This document shows, piece by piece, positions 8,225 through 16,042 of a stretch of 64,000 nucleotides of DNA. Origin of the DNA: Rhizobiaceae bacterium (GTDB lineage: Bacteria; Pseudomonadota; Alphaproteobacteria; Rhizobiales; Rhizobiaceae). The stretch's first letter is position 1. The number at the start of each line of letters is the position of its first letter. Both the position numbers and the translations under genes were made by a program. A model generated the notes under the pieces. The model was not told the origin of the DNA. It was given only the letters and a program-made list of their open reading frames with translations, and ran no database searches. The stretch spans positions 186,001-250,000 of the forward strand of contig JAEPQK010000005.1 in NCBI GenBank assembly GCA_017640615.1. The letters are read 5' to 3'.

Positions 8225-8440
8225 CTAGCGGCCGCGATTATGCGTGCGTTCGTAGAGGCTGCGCACGATCCGGCTCGCCGTCTTCTCGAACATAAAAGGC
8301 AGAAGTGCGTGAACCAGCGCAGCGCCCGCGGCCAGCAAAAGCCGTGACGAGAACCAGGCCGCGAAGGCCATATGTTCGAAATAGCTTTCGTCGACGCTGG
8401 CTGGATGCTCGGTGAAAAGCCGGGCGATACGTGTGGTCAT
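8225..8440 (-). CDS. DUF6356-like small membrane protein
   Basis: 71 residues with one central hydrophobic helix (about 27-48, FAAWFSSRLLLAAGAALVHA) flanked by LFTEHPASVDESYFEHM and FEKTASRIVRSLYERTHNR. The HPxSVxESYxEHM lead and the tail fit the small Hyphomicrobiales proteins named DUF6356, of unknown function. A strong AGGAGG-like site (TAGGAGGAAACG) precedes the ATG at 8440. It is the first gene of a pair with the amidotransferase and is divergent from the Lrp gene at 8544, sharing the regulatory interval 8441-8543. Confidence 0.75.
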   Translation of the reverse strand: MTTRIARLFTEHPASVDESYFEHMAFAAWFSSRLLLAAGAALVHALLPFMFEKTASRIVRSLYERTHNRGR

Positions 8441-8460
8441 GGCGCGTTTCCTCCTAAGAT

Positions 8461-8533
8461 ATTGGGAACAATGACACCTTTCATGTGATCCATTGTCCCA
8501 ATCTGTCCTTGCTTGATAATAATTATTGGGACA
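8461..8533. promoter_or_regulatory. Three helically phased half-sites in a divergent promoter, likely Lrp operator
   Basis: ATTGGGAACAATG (8461-8473), CATTGTCCCAAT (8491-8502, the same motif inverted) and ATTGGGACA (8525-8533) are spaced about 31-32 bp centre to centre, close to three helical turns. They fill the interval between the DUF6356 gene and the Lrp-type regulator; the last copy ends 10 bases before the regulator's ATG. Lrp-family octamers wrap DNA over phased sites, so autoregulation is likely. Confidence 0.6.
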
Positions 8534-8543
8534 TCATCCCGAA

Positions 8544-9014
8544 ATGACCGACGAACTCGATTCAACCGACCGCCGTCTGCTGGCCGAGCTGCAACGCGAT
8601 TCCACGCATACCGTCGATGAGCTGTCGGAGCGCCTCGGCCTGTCGCGCAATGCCTGCTGGCGGCGGGTGAAGCTGCTGGAGGAACGCGGCGTCATCACAG
8701 GTCGCGTGGCGCTGGTCGACGCCGAAAAGGTTGGCCTCGGGCTCTCCGTCTTCGTCCTCATCCGCACCTCGCATCACGATCCCGACTGGCTGCACAAATT
8801 TCGCGAGGCCGTGGTTTCGTTCCCCGAGATCACCGGGGTCTATCGCATGTCGGGCGATCTCGACTACGTGCTGCGCGCGCGGGTGAACGACGTGAAGGCC
8901 TATGACCGGCTGTACCAGCGCCTTATCGCGCGGGTGCCGCTCAACGACGTCTCGGCTTCCTTTGTGATGGAGGAGATCAAGGAAACGACTGTCGTGCCGG
9001 TGGAGATACGCTAG
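8544..9014 (+). CDS. Lrp/AsnC-family transcriptional regulator
   Basis: 156 residues. An N-terminal winged HTH (LDSTDRRLLAELQRDS, VDELSERLGLSRNACWRRVK) is followed by the RAM/AsnC ligand-sensing domain (VFVLIRTSHHDPDWLHKF, GVYRMSGDLDYVLRARV). The ATG at 8544 gives the normal MTDELDSTD start; a TTG at 8526 is in frame but would overlap the likely operator. The family binds amino acids or related ligands and forms octamers. It faces the DUF6356-amidotransferase pair, which are the likely targets. The ligand is unknown. Confidence 0.9.
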   Translation: MTDELDSTDRRLLAELQRDSTHTVDELSERLGLSRNACWRRVKLLEERGVITGRVALVDAEKVGLGLSVFVLIRTSHHDPDWLHKFREAVVSFPEITGVYRMSGDLDYVLRARVNDVKAYDRLYQRLIARVPLNDVSASFVMEEIKETTVVPVEIR

Positions 9015-9059
9015 CCGGATTTGCGCGGCTTCCGTTCGAGGATTGGTCGGCTTGCTAAT

Positions 9060-9081
9060 ATCATTAGTGTGCACTAATGAT
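9060..9081. promoter_or_regulatory. Perfect 10-bp inverted repeat operator of the downstream ArsR gene
   Basis: ATCATTAGTG-TG-CACTAATGAT is a perfect palindrome with 2 bases at the centre, typical of ArsR-type dimer sites. It overlaps a possible -10 (TAATAT, 9056-9061) and ends 5 bases before the ATG at 9087, so binding would block transcription. There is almost no room for a ribosome site, so the message may be nearly leaderless. Confidence 0.7.
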
Positions 9082-9086
9082 AAGTA

Positions 9087-9401
9087 ATGACTTCTGATAC
9101 TACGCAACTCAGTGCATTGGGCGACGCGACACGCCGCAGGGTGTTTGAGCTCATCGCGGAACGCCCGCGCAACGTGGCGGAAATCACGCCGCTGGTGTCA
9201 GTGTCGCAGTCGGCGGTCTCGCAGCACTTAAAGGTCTTGCGGAATGCGCGCTTGGTGCGTGCCGTGCCGCGCGGCGCCAGCAATGTCTACCACATCGACC
9301 CGCACGGCCTGGGCCAGATGCGTGCCTGGCTCGACGCCTATTGGGAAAAGACGCTCGCAGCCTACAAGGCGGCGGTGGAGAAGCCGGGAGATACGTCATG
9401 A
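9087..9401 (+). CDS. ArsR-family winged-helix repressor (module 1)
   Basis: 104 residues. The winged-HTH reads LSALGDATRRRVFELIAERP, VAEITPLVSVSQSAVSQHLK and VLRNARLVRAVPRG. No Cys pair is present for metal sensing, so it belongs to the metal-free ArsR regulators that are commonly paired with SRPBCC genes. The next gene starts within its stop (ATGA), coupling the two. A perfect palindrome at 9060-9081 is its likely own operator. The inducer is unknown. Confidence 0.9.
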   Translation: MTSDTTQLSALGDATRRRVFELIAERPRNVAEITPLVSVSQSAVSQHLKVLRNARLVRAVPRGASNVYHIDPHGLGQMRAWLDAYWEKTLAAYKAAVEKPGDTS

Positions 9402-9880
9402 ACAGTCAGATCGCGGCCGCGACAATCAGAAAATCCGTTGTCGTCGAGGCTTCGATAGAGCGGGCTTTCGATGTCTTCACGCGCGAGTTCGGTAACTTCA
9501 AGCCGCCGGACCATAACCTGCTTGCGGTGCCCATCGCTGAAACAGTCTTCGAGCCGCGTGTCGGCGGCTGCATTTACGACCGGGGGATCGATGGCAGCGA
9601 GTGCCGGTGGGCGCGCGTGCTCGCATATGATCCGCCGAGGATGGTTCGGCTGAGCTGGGACATCAATACGCAATGGCAGGTGGAAACCGATCTCGAAAGA
9701 ACCAGCGAGTGGGAGGTGCGTTTCATCGCCGAAGCACCCGATCGCACGCGCGTGGAGATCGAACATCGCCACCTCGATCGCCACGGCCAGGGCTGGCAGG
9801 CAAAGCGCGATGCTATCGACGGCGAAAATGGCTGGCCGATCTACCTGACCCGTTTCGCGGGCCTCTTTGGCAGCAACTAG
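9398..9880 (+). CDS. SRPBCC (AHSA1-like) domain protein coupled to ArsR module 1
   Basis: 160 residues with an activator-of-Hsp90/START-like fold: SVVVEASIERAFDVFTREFG, then VFEPRVGGCIYDRG, and a C-terminal helix (WPIYLTRFAGLFG). The hydrophobic ligand cavity of this family binds lipids or small aromatics; the ligand here is unknown. The ATG at 9398 overlaps the ArsR stop by 4 bases and has GGGAG before it. Its stop overlaps the stop of the convergent DNA repair gene (cta at 9877-9879, tag at 9878-9880). Confidence 0.87.
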   Translation: MNSQIAAATIRKSVVVEASIERAFDVFTREFGNFKPPDHNLLAVPIAETVFEPRVGGCIYDRGIDGSECRWARVLAYDPPRMVRLSWDINTQWQVETDLERTSEWEVRFIAEAPDRTRVEIEHRHLDRHGQGWQAKRDAIDGENGWPIYLTRFAGLFGSN

Positions 9881-10980
9881 CCCACGACCAGCTCGAACTC
9901 ACCTTCGGCCACGGTCTTGCCGTTTGCCATCAGCTCGACCCGGTGCGTGCCGGGATAGTGTTTGCGGGTCGTGAAGTCCCGCATCGCTCGTTTGATCGAA
10001 AGTGGCTGGCGCCCGCCTTGTGGCAGTTCGAACTGCTTCAGCTTGAACACCTTGCGCGACGTGCCGCCATTGGCCTTCACATAATGCACGGCATAGTCCA
10101 CTACGATCTGCTGCGGCTTGTCCGATGCCGCGACGATGTCCGTGGTGATAACCACATGTCCGCCGAGCTTCACTGTCTGCGGCAGCACTGAAAAACCCTC
10201 TACGCGCACTTTCGCCTCGCCACCAGCGCCAATCAGCGCCAGCGCCCGCGGCTCGCCCTGTTTGATCAGCGTGCGCAGCGCGTGCTTCACGATCCAGGCC
10301 GTGTTGGGATCGCCTTGCGGCCAGCCGTCCAGCCTGTCGAGAACCCAGCCAGGATGATCCTTGGCGATGTCGTTCAGATGGTTGGCGACCGACTTGCGCA
10401 CATAAAGGCTGGTGTCTGCCTTCAGCGCGTCGAGGATTGGCCAGGTCAGCTCCGGGTCAGCGATAACGGCCTTGAGCTGGGCGGACCATGGCAGGCGCGG
10501 CCGGCAGCCCTCGCTGGCGAGCCGTCGCACGTGATCGTTCTCGTCTTTCGTCCAGCCCTGCATCACTGCCAGCGTGCGTTCAAGATCTTCTTCCAGAAAC
10601 GGCCGGATCGCGGCTTCCGAAGTTCCGAACGGGGTGAAAAAGCGCAGTGCATCCAGCGACCGGTCGAAATCATGCCGGCCGTAAAGCGCGACATATTCCG
10701 GCAGGATCAGCGAGGCGAATGTGTGTTCGATCCGGAGAGCGAGTGCGTAGAGCGCCTCAAGCGCTTGCGGATAATCGACCGGGTAGGCCGTCTTCAGCGC
10801 CGCCGCACCTTGCCGCATGCGCTGCATAATGCCGAGCGCGTCCAGGTTCTTCGTTGCTTCGGCGACAAAGAGCTCGGCGTCGAATTCGGGCGCAACCGCC
10901 TTGGCCTGCGCGGCGATGTGATCGAACCGTTCGCGGTTGAAGATTTCCTTCAGCGCCGGCGCGGCGGCCTGTTCTGCCAT
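9877..10980 (-). CDS. DNA alkylation repair protein (AlkC/AlkD-like, HEAT repeats)
   Basis: 367 residues. The first 240 or so are alpha-helical HEAT-like repeats (for example LERTLAVMQGWTKDENDHVR, LKADTSLYVRKSVANHLND, and DPNTAWIVKHALRTLIKQG), typical of DNA glycosylases that remove alkylated bases without base flipping. The last 110 or so residues form a beta-rich domain (SVLPQTVKLGGHVVITTDIV), an Ig-like extension found in AlkC-type members. ATG 10980 is preferred since GAGGAGAA precedes it. It is cytosolic, and convergent with the SRPBCC gene. Confidence 0.85.
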   Translation of the reverse strand: MAEQAAAPALKEIFNRERFDHIAAQAKAVAPEFDAELFVAEATKNLDALGIMQRMRQGAAALKTAYPVDYPQALEALYALALRIEHTFASLILPEYVALYGRHDFDRSLDALRFFTPFGTSEAAIRPFLEEDLERTLAVMQGWTKDENDHVRRLASEGCRPRLPWSAQLKAVIADPELTWPILDALKADTSLYVRKSVANHLNDIAKDHPGWVLDRLDGWPQGDPNTAWIVKHALRTLIKQGEPRALALIGAGGEAKVRVEGFSVLPQTVKLGGHVVITTDIVAASDKPQQIVVDYAVHYVKANGGTSRKVFKLKQFELPQGGRQPLSIKRAMRDFTTRKHYPGTHRVELMANGKTVAEGEFELVVG

Positions 10981-11043
10981 TGTGATTCTCCTCGTGCGTC
11001 GGCAAGCTACACCAGCCTGCCGACAAATCATGTCAGGAGAAAT

Positions 11044-11655
11044 TCAGGCGGCATCGGCCAGCGCCCTGGGTTCGATGCCCTCGGCGGCAAGCGCCATCCG
11101 CACAGCCGGGCGGGTTTCGATCCGCCGCATATAGGCCGCGAACGCAGCCGGCACCTCCAATTGTACCATGCGCGCCCATCGCAGCATCACGTAAACGAAG
11201 GCATCGGCGGTCGAGAAACGCTCGCCGAGCAGATAGTCCTGTTTTAGCAACGCGGCGATGTGGTTGAAACGGTCGGCGATGTTCTTCCGCAGATACGGCT
11301 TGCTTTCATCGCCCGGCGCGAAGAAGAGCACAATGAACTGCTTGTGAATCTCCGTGGAGATGAATGCCAGCATTTCTATCAGCCGCGTCCGTTCCATCTC
11401 GTTGCGCGGCTTTAACGCGTCTGCCTGCTGTGCCGTCCAGTCGAGGAGGGCGACATTCTCCGTCAGCATGGTGCCGTCGTCGAATACAAGCGCCGGCACA
11501 TAGCCTTTGGGGTTAATGGCGGCAAACCGCTCGCTCGAGCCGGCAATCTCTCTTGTCTCGGTGTCTACCCGTGCGAGCTGCACGTCGATCCCCGCTTCGC
11601 GCAAAGAAATATGCGTGGCGAGCGAGCAGCCGTCGGCAAAATAATAGAGTTTCAT
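11044..11655 (-). CDS. Glutathione S-transferase family protein
   Basis: 203 residues. The N-terminal thioredoxin-like domain has MKLYYFADGCSLATHISLRE and NPKGYVPALVFDDG with the cis-Pro, then LTENVALLDW (glutathione gamma-Glu site), followed by an all-helical C-terminal domain ending in IETRPAVRMALAAEGI. It resembles the beta-class GSTs of proteobacteria. Its ATG overlaps the stop of the preceding SRPBCC gene, making it the third member of the ArsR-SRPBCC-GST operon. This suggests a detoxification response to an unknown electrophile. Confidence 0.9.
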   Translation of the reverse strand: MKLYYFADGCSLATHISLREAGIDVQLARVDTETREIAGSSERFAAINPKGYVPALVFDDGTMLTENVALLDWTAQQADALKPRNEMERTRLIEMLAFISTEIHKQFIVLFFAPGDESKPYLRKNIADRFNHIAALLKQDYLLGERFSTADAFVYVMLRWARMVQLEVPAAFAAYMRRIETRPAVRMALAAEGIEPRALADAA

Positions 11656-12125
11656 GATGCTGCCTTCCTCACGAGATAGGCGGCCAGATTGTCGAGGCTC
11701 TCGGCCCAGCCCGTTTCGTGCCCGTCGCGCGAGGCCTCCGACAGGAAAAATGCCTGGTGGAAGGTAAGCTGGGTCTTGCCGCCGCCGAGCTCTTTCAGCG
11801 TGATGGTGACAACGGTCTCATACTCGGCATTGCCGGCTTCGTCTTGCCAGGCATGGGTGAAGACAATTCTCTCTGGCGGCAACAACTCCCTGTAGGTGCC
11901 GCCAACCCAATAGTCGGTGCCGTCAGGGGCCCTCAGGCAGCTGCGGTAGCTTCCACCCTGACGGATGTCGCTTTGCGCAACCGGCACGTTGAAGTCCTTC
12001 GGAAAAAACCAGTTCCGCATGTGCTCTTCGCGCGTCCAGCAGGCATAGACCAGCTCGCGCGGTGCATCGAAAACGCGTTTGATGGTGAGTTCTGGCCGGG
12101 CTTCGGCTTGCGCAGGCGCGTTCAT
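11652..12125 (-). CDS. SRPBCC (AHSA1-like) domain protein of ArsR module 2
   Basis: 157 residues. Family marks are LTIKRVFDAPRELVYACWTR, HMRNWFFPKD, GGSYRSCLRAPDGTDYWVGG and the C-terminal helix GWAESLDNLAAYLVR. It is a closer match to canonical AHSA1 than the copy at 9398. The ATG at 12125 overlaps the ArsR stop by 4 bases, and its own stop overlaps the GST start. The ligand is unknown. The two SRPBCC proteins in this region are clearly divergent in sequence, so this is not a recent tandem duplication. Confidence 0.9.
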   Translation of the reverse strand: MNAPAQAEARPELTIKRVFDAPRELVYACWTREEHMRNWFFPKDFNVPVAQSDIRQGGSYRSCLRAPDGTDYWVGGTYRELLPPERIVFTHAWQDEAGNAEYETVVTITLKELGGGKTQLTFHQAFFLSEASRDGHETGWAESLDNLAAYLVRKAAS

Positions 12126-12457
12126 TTCGCGTCTCCCTTCTGAATTTCTGCGAGGTAGGCGTCGAGATTGTCGAGATGATCGTCCCAATAGCGTCGATAG
12201 TCTTCGAGCCATGCCGCGAGATCGCGCAGCGGGTCGGGCCTCAGCTTACGCGGGCGGAATTGGGCTTCGCGCCCCTGCTCCACCAGTCCGGCGCGCTCCA
12301 GAACCTTGAGATGCTTGGACACTGCCGGAAAGCTCATCTCGAAAGGCGCTGCCAGCTCCGAAACAGTGGCTTCGCCGTTCGAGAGCCGCGCGATGATTGC
12401 GCGCCGGGTCGGATCGGCTAGGGCCGAAAGCGTCACGCTCAGTGCGTCGGTAGCCAT
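12122..12457 (-). CDS. ArsR-family winged-helix repressor (module 2)
   Basis: 111 residues. The HTH reads VTLSALADPTRRAIIARLSN, VSELAAPFEMSFPAVSKHLK and VLERAGLVEQGREAQFRPRK, followed by a WLEDYRRYWDDHLDNLDAYL helix usual in ArsR regulators paired with SRPBCC genes. No metal-binding Cys pair is seen. It heads the three-gene operon with the SRPBCC and GST genes. The AT-rich operator region lies just upstream at 12468-12495. Confidence 0.92.
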   Translation of the reverse strand: MATDALSVTLSALADPTRRAIIARLSNGEATVSELAAPFEMSFPAVSKHLKVLERAGLVEQGREAQFRPRKLRPDPLRDLAAWLEDYRRYWDDHLDNLDAYLAEIQKGDAK

Positions 12458-12467
12458 GTATTTTACC

Positions 12468-12495
12468 TATCGGTTAATTAACTTATCGGTTTAAT
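12468..12495. promoter_or_regulatory. Operator/promoter region of ArsR module 2
   Basis: TATCGGTTAAT (12468-12478) is repeated directly as TATCGGTTTAAT (12484-12495), and GTTAATTAAC (12473-12482) is a perfect palindrome overlapping the first repeat. It lies 11-38 bases upstream of the ArsR ATG at 12457. The TTAATTAA core matches the usual AT-rich style of ArsR sites near SRPBCC operons. Confidence 0.55.
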
Positions 12496-12593
12496 AGAAG
12501 TGGAATTTGCCATCGTCAACCCGCCGAGCCGGATTCTTCTGGATAGACGCGCCGCGCGATTGACCGGGCCCCCTGCGCGGCTACGGTCGAAAC

Positions 12594-13064
12594 ATGCACA
12601 TTGTCGATTCGTCGCCTGTCATCTCGGTCGTGCGCCTGCCGCACGGCGAACGTCTCGCCCTGCCGTCTTACGAAACGGAAGGTGCCGCGGGCTTGGATTT
12701 GCGCGCCGCCGTTGCCGAGGATCGCCCGCTCATATTGATTGCCGGACGCCGCGCCCTCGTGCCCACCGGGCTGATCATGGAGATACCCGACGGCTATGAG
12801 GGGCAGGTGCGCCCGCGTTCCGGGCTGGCGCTGAAACACGGCGTGACATGCCTCAATACGCCCGGCACGATCGACAGCGATTATCGCGGCGAAGTGCGCG
12901 TTCTGCTCGCCAATCTCTCCGACGAAGACTTCGAGATCACGCGCGGCATGCGCATTGCCCAGCTCGTGGTGGCGCCCGTCACCCGCGTCCGCATTCTCGA
13001 AACGCAGGCGCTGGGCGCAACCGATCGGGGCGCCGGCGGTTTCGGTTCGACCGGAACCGGCTAG
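12594..13064 (+). CDS. dut: Deoxyuridine 5'-triphosphate nucleotidohydrolase (dUTPase)
   Basis: 156 residues. All five trimeric dUTPase motifs are present: [10 protein letters not shown] (1), [11 protein letters not shown] (2), [13 protein letters not shown] (3, with the catalytic Asp), [10 protein letters not shown] (4) and [10 protein letters not shown] (5, the mobile arm). It hydrolyses dUTP to dUMP, keeping uracil out of DNA and feeding thymidylate synthesis. In many rhizobia dut lies near coaBC; here it is followed by the PEP-mutase-family gene on the same strand 94 bases away. No strong ribosome site is seen before ATG 12594. Confidence 0.96.
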   Translation: MHIVDSSPVISVVRLPHGERLALPSYETEGAAGLDLRAAVAEDRPLILIAGRRALVPTGLIMEIPDGYEGQVRPRSGLALKHGVTCLNTPGTIDSDYRGEVRVLLANLSDEDFEITRGMRIAQLVVAPVTRVRILETQALGATDRGAGGFGSTGTG

Positions 13065-13158
13065 ACATCTGTCAGCAGGCATTACTGGACCATCCGACTT
13101 TTCTTGAACGCGCCAGCGCTGGAGCTATCCTGCGGCTGGTTCGCGAAGGGAGGTTCCG

Positions 13159-13959
13159 TTGGACATTGGCGCCGCATTCCGCAAGCAGCATGAGAACACC
13201 TTCATCATCCCCAATCCGTGGGATGTAGGCACGGCAAAATTGCTCGCCCATCTCGGGTTCCAGGCGCTGGCCACCACCAGCGCGGGCGTTGCATATTCGC
13301 GCGGCCTGCCCGATGGCGGCGTGCCCTTCGATGCGATGATCGCGCATTGCAAGGAGATCGTGGCCGCCACCGATCTGCCGGTTTCCGCCGACCTCGAACA
13401 TGGCAAGGGTGACAGCGCGGATAGCGCCGCCGAGACGATCTTCGCCGCCGAGAAGGCCGGCCTTGCCGGCTGTTCGATCGAGGATTCCACCGGCAATCCC
13501 GACAAGCCGATCTATGATTTCGATCATGCGGTCGAGCGCGTTGCGGCGGCAGTCGAAGCGGCGCGTTCGCTCTCGCGCGATTTCGTCTTCACTGCCCGCG
13601 CCGAAAATTTCCTCTGGGGTATTCGCGACCTCGACGACACGATCCGCCGTCTGCAGGCCTTCGAAAAGGCAGGCGCGGATGTGCTCTACGCACCGGCGTT
13701 GCCGGATGTCGAAACGGTGCGCACCGTCTGCTCGTCCGTGTCGAAGCCGGTCAACGTGCTGGTGAGGCCAGGGTTCACAGTGGACGCGCTGCGCGAAGCC
13801 GGTGCGAAGCGGCTGTCGCTTGGCTCCAAGCTCACCACCGCGGCTTTCGGCGCCGTCCGCAATGCCGCACGCGAGATGCTGGACGACGGCAGTTTCGAAT
13901 TCAGCCGGAACGAGATGCCGTTCGCCGAATTGCAGAAGCTGTTTTCGGCAGGGTCTTGA
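13159..13959 (+). CDS. Isocitrate lyase/PEP mutase superfamily enzyme
   Basis: 266 residues with a TIM-barrel fold of the PEP-mutase type: IIPNPWDVGTAKLLAHLGFQ, LATTSAGVAYSRG, LPVSADLEHGKGD, AGCSIEDSTGN and FVFTARAENFLWG. The Cys of true isocitrate lyases (KKCGH) is absent, so it is not isocitrate lyase; oxaloacetate decarboxylase, 2-methylisocitrate lyase-like or carboxyphosphonate-type activities are all possible. The start is TTG 13159 behind AGGGAGG. It is coupled by a TTGA overlap to the hydroxyproline dehydratase gene, hinting at shared catabolic use. Confidence 0.85.
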   Translation: MDIGAAFRKQHENTFIIPNPWDVGTAKLLAHLGFQALATTSAGVAYSRGLPDGGVPFDAMIAHCKEIVAATDLPVSADLEHGKGDSADSAAETIFAAEKAGLAGCSIEDSTGNPDKPIYDFDHAVERVAAAVEAARSLSRDFVFTARAENFLWGIRDLDDTIRRLQAFEKAGADVLYAPALPDVETVRTVCSSVSKPVNVLVRPGFTVDALREAGAKRLSLGSKLTTAAFGAVRNAAREMLDDGSFEFSRNEMPFAELQKLFSAGS

Positions 13960-14963
13960 AGCTGTCTCCCCTCAGCGTGGTCGACATGCACACCGGCGGC
14001 GAGCCGGTGCGCATCATCACGGTCGGCTATCCCGATATCCCGCCTGGGCCGATCCTCAGGAAACGCGCCTGGGTGCGCGACAATGCCGATCACCTGCGCC
14101 GCCTGCTGATGTTCGAGCCGCGCGGCCATTTCGACATGTATGGCGCGCTGCTGGTCGAACCCGACCTGCCGGATGCCGACCTCGCCGTGCTCTTCATGCA
14201 CAATGAGGGCTATTCCACCATGTGCGGCCACGCCGTCATTGCGCTTGGCCGCTACGCCGTCGATAAGGGCCTCGTCGCAGCTACCGAGCCCAAAACGGAG
14301 GTCGGCATCGAGTGCCCGTGCGGGTTGGTCCGCGCGCGCGTCGAGGTCAGCGAGGGCAGGGCCGGCGTCGTGTCTTTCGAGAGTGTTCCCGCCTTCCTGC
14401 ACACACGCGATGCCGCGGTCAGCCTGCCGGGCTTCGGGAGGATTGTCTTCGATATAGCCTATGGCGGCGCGTTCTACGCGATGGCCGACGCCGCTCAGTT
14501 CGGCCTCGCATTCGGGCGCGATCCGGTGCGCGACTTTCAGGACGCAGCGGCCGCACTCACAGAGGCGGTGAAGGCCGCTTTCCCGCTCGACCATCCCGAC
14601 GACACGGACCTCGCCTTCCTCTACGGCTCAATCCTCACCGACGGCGGCAGCGGGGCCGATGGCAAGCCGACCCGCAACATCTGCGTATTCGCCGACGCGC
14701 AGATCGACCGTTCGCCAACTGGTTCAGGTGTCACCGCCCGCATGGCGGCCATGCACGCGCGCGATGAGGTCAAGCCGGGTGAAGACCACCTGTTCGAAAG
14801 CGTCACCGGGTCGCGCTTTACCGCGATGATCGAAACGCTGACGCAAGCCGGCCGCCGCCCCGCCGTCACCGTACGCGTCGCCGGCAAGGCGCATTACACG
14901 GGCACGGCCGAGTTCACGCTCGAAGACGATGACGAACTCGGCCGCGGGTTTCTGTTGCGCTGA
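13956..14963 (+). CDS. trans-3-hydroxy-L-proline dehydratase (proline racemase family)
   Basis: 335 residues. Proline-racemase-fold enzymes use two acid/base residues, one in each half. Here the first is Cys in STMCGHAVIALG (residue about 90), while the second site reads DRSPTGSGVTARMA with Thr in place of the second Cys. The Cys/Thr pair marks trans-3-hydroxy-L-proline dehydratases, which give pyrroline-2-carboxylate; Cys/Cys enzymes are racemases or 4-hydroxyproline epimerases. The start is TTG 13956, overlapping the upstream stop. The needed pyrroline-2-carboxylate reductase is not adjacent; the ornithine-cyclodeaminase-family gene at 51746 is a distant relative of one class of it. Confidence 0.85.
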   Translation: MKLSPLSVVDMHTGGEPVRIITVGYPDIPPGPILRKRAWVRDNADHLRRLLMFEPRGHFDMYGALLVEPDLPDADLAVLFMHNEGYSTMCGHAVIALGRYAVDKGLVAATEPKTEVGIECPCGLVRARVEVSEGRAGVVSFESVPAFLHTRDAAVSLPGFGRIVFDIAYGGAFYAMADAAQFGLAFGRDPVRDFQDAAAALTEAVKAAFPLDHPDDTDLAFLYGSILTDGGSGADGKPTRNICVFADAQIDRSPTGSGVTARMAAMHARDEVKPGEDHLFESVTGSRFTAMIETLTQAGRRPAVTVRVAGKAHYTGTAEFTLEDDDELGRGFLLR

Positions 14964-15073
14964 GCAGCCGGCCACCGCGCAGCCATTAGCGGGGAATGCG
15001 CGAATATCGGAATTCCATGCCTTGGCAGCCGGCTTGGCGGCGGGCAATCATTGCGCAAAGCTGGAGAGACTTC

Positions 15074-16042
15074 ATGAGCGACAACAAACCCGGCCGTGGC
15101 CGCATCTACGGTTCCATCACGCAGACGATCGGCGACACGCCGCTGGTGCGCATCGACAAGTTTGCGGCCGAAAACCGTGTGAAGGCGCAACTCGCCGCGA
15201 AGCTCGAATTCTTCAATCCCATCGCCAGCGTGAAGGATCGCATCGGCGTTGCCATGATCGAGGCGCTTGAAGCCGCCGGCCGCATCACGCCGGGCCGTAC
15301 CGTGCTTGTCGAGCCTACGTCGGGTAACACCGGTATCGCGCTCGCCTTCGCCGCCGCGGCAAAAGGTTACCGGCTCATCCTCACCATGCCGGAAACCATG
15401 TCGCTCGAGCGGCGCAAGATGCTGGCGCTGCTCGGCGCTGAACTGGAGCTCACCGAGGGCGCCAAGGGTATGCGCGGCGCGATCACCCGCGCCGAGGAGC
15501 TTCGGGCGTCCATGCCCGACGCCATCATCCCGCAGCAATTCGAAAACCCTGCCAATCCCGAAATCCACCGCCGCACGACCGCCGAGGAAATTTGGAACGA
15601 TACCGCCGGCGCGGTCGATATCGTCGTGTCCGGCATCGGCACCGGCGGCACCATCACCGGCGTCGGTCAGGTGCTGAAAAAGCGCAAGCCGGAGCTCAAA
15701 ATGGTTGCGGTCGAGCCCAAGGACTCGCCGGTGCTGTCGGGCGGCAATCCCGGGCCGCACAAGATTCAGGGCATCGGAGCGGGCTTCGTGCCGCCGGTGC
15801 TCGACACGGCGGTGTTTGACGAGGTGCTGACCGTTTCCAACGACGATGCGGTGGCCAACGCCCGTCTGCTCGCAAAACTCGAGGGCATTCCGGTCGGCAT
15901 CTCCTCGGGCGCCGCGCTCAAGGCCGCGGCGGAAGTTGGCTCGCGACCGGAAAATGAAGGCAAGCTGATTGTGATCGTCATCCCCTCCTTTGCCGAGCGT
16001 TACCTTTCCACTGTGCTCTTCGACGGGCTGGGCAACTCGTGA
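15074..16042 (+). CDS. cysK: Cysteine synthase A (O-acetylserine sulfhydrylase)
   Basis: 322 residues. A PLP enzyme of fold type II making cysteine from O-acetylserine and sulfide. The PLP lysine is in [13 protein letters not shown], the substrate loop is [11 protein letters not shown], the phosphate-binding loop is [11 protein letters not shown], and the C-terminal pocket is [16 protein letters not shown] 15074 follows GGAGAG and gives the family's usual start; an upstream in-frame ATG at 14996 is unlikely. The MOSC gene overlaps its stop, an arrangement that links cysteine supply with sulfur-transfer chemistry. Confidence 0.95.
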   Translation: MSDNKPGRGRIYGSITQTIGDTPLVRIDKFAAENRVKAQLAAKLEFFNPIASVKDRIGVAMIEALEAAGRITPGRTVLVEPTSGNTGIALAFAAAAKGYRLILTMPETMSLERRKMLALLGAELELTEGAKGMRGAITRAEELRASMPDAIIPQQFENPANPEIHRRTTAEEIWNDTAGAVDIVVSGIGTGGTITGVGQVLKKRKPELKMVAVEPKDSPVLSGGNPGPHKIQGIGAGFVPPVLDTAVFDEVLTVSNDDAVANARLLAKLEGIPVGISSGAALKAAAEVGSRPENEGKLIVIVIPSFAERYLSTVLFDGLGNS

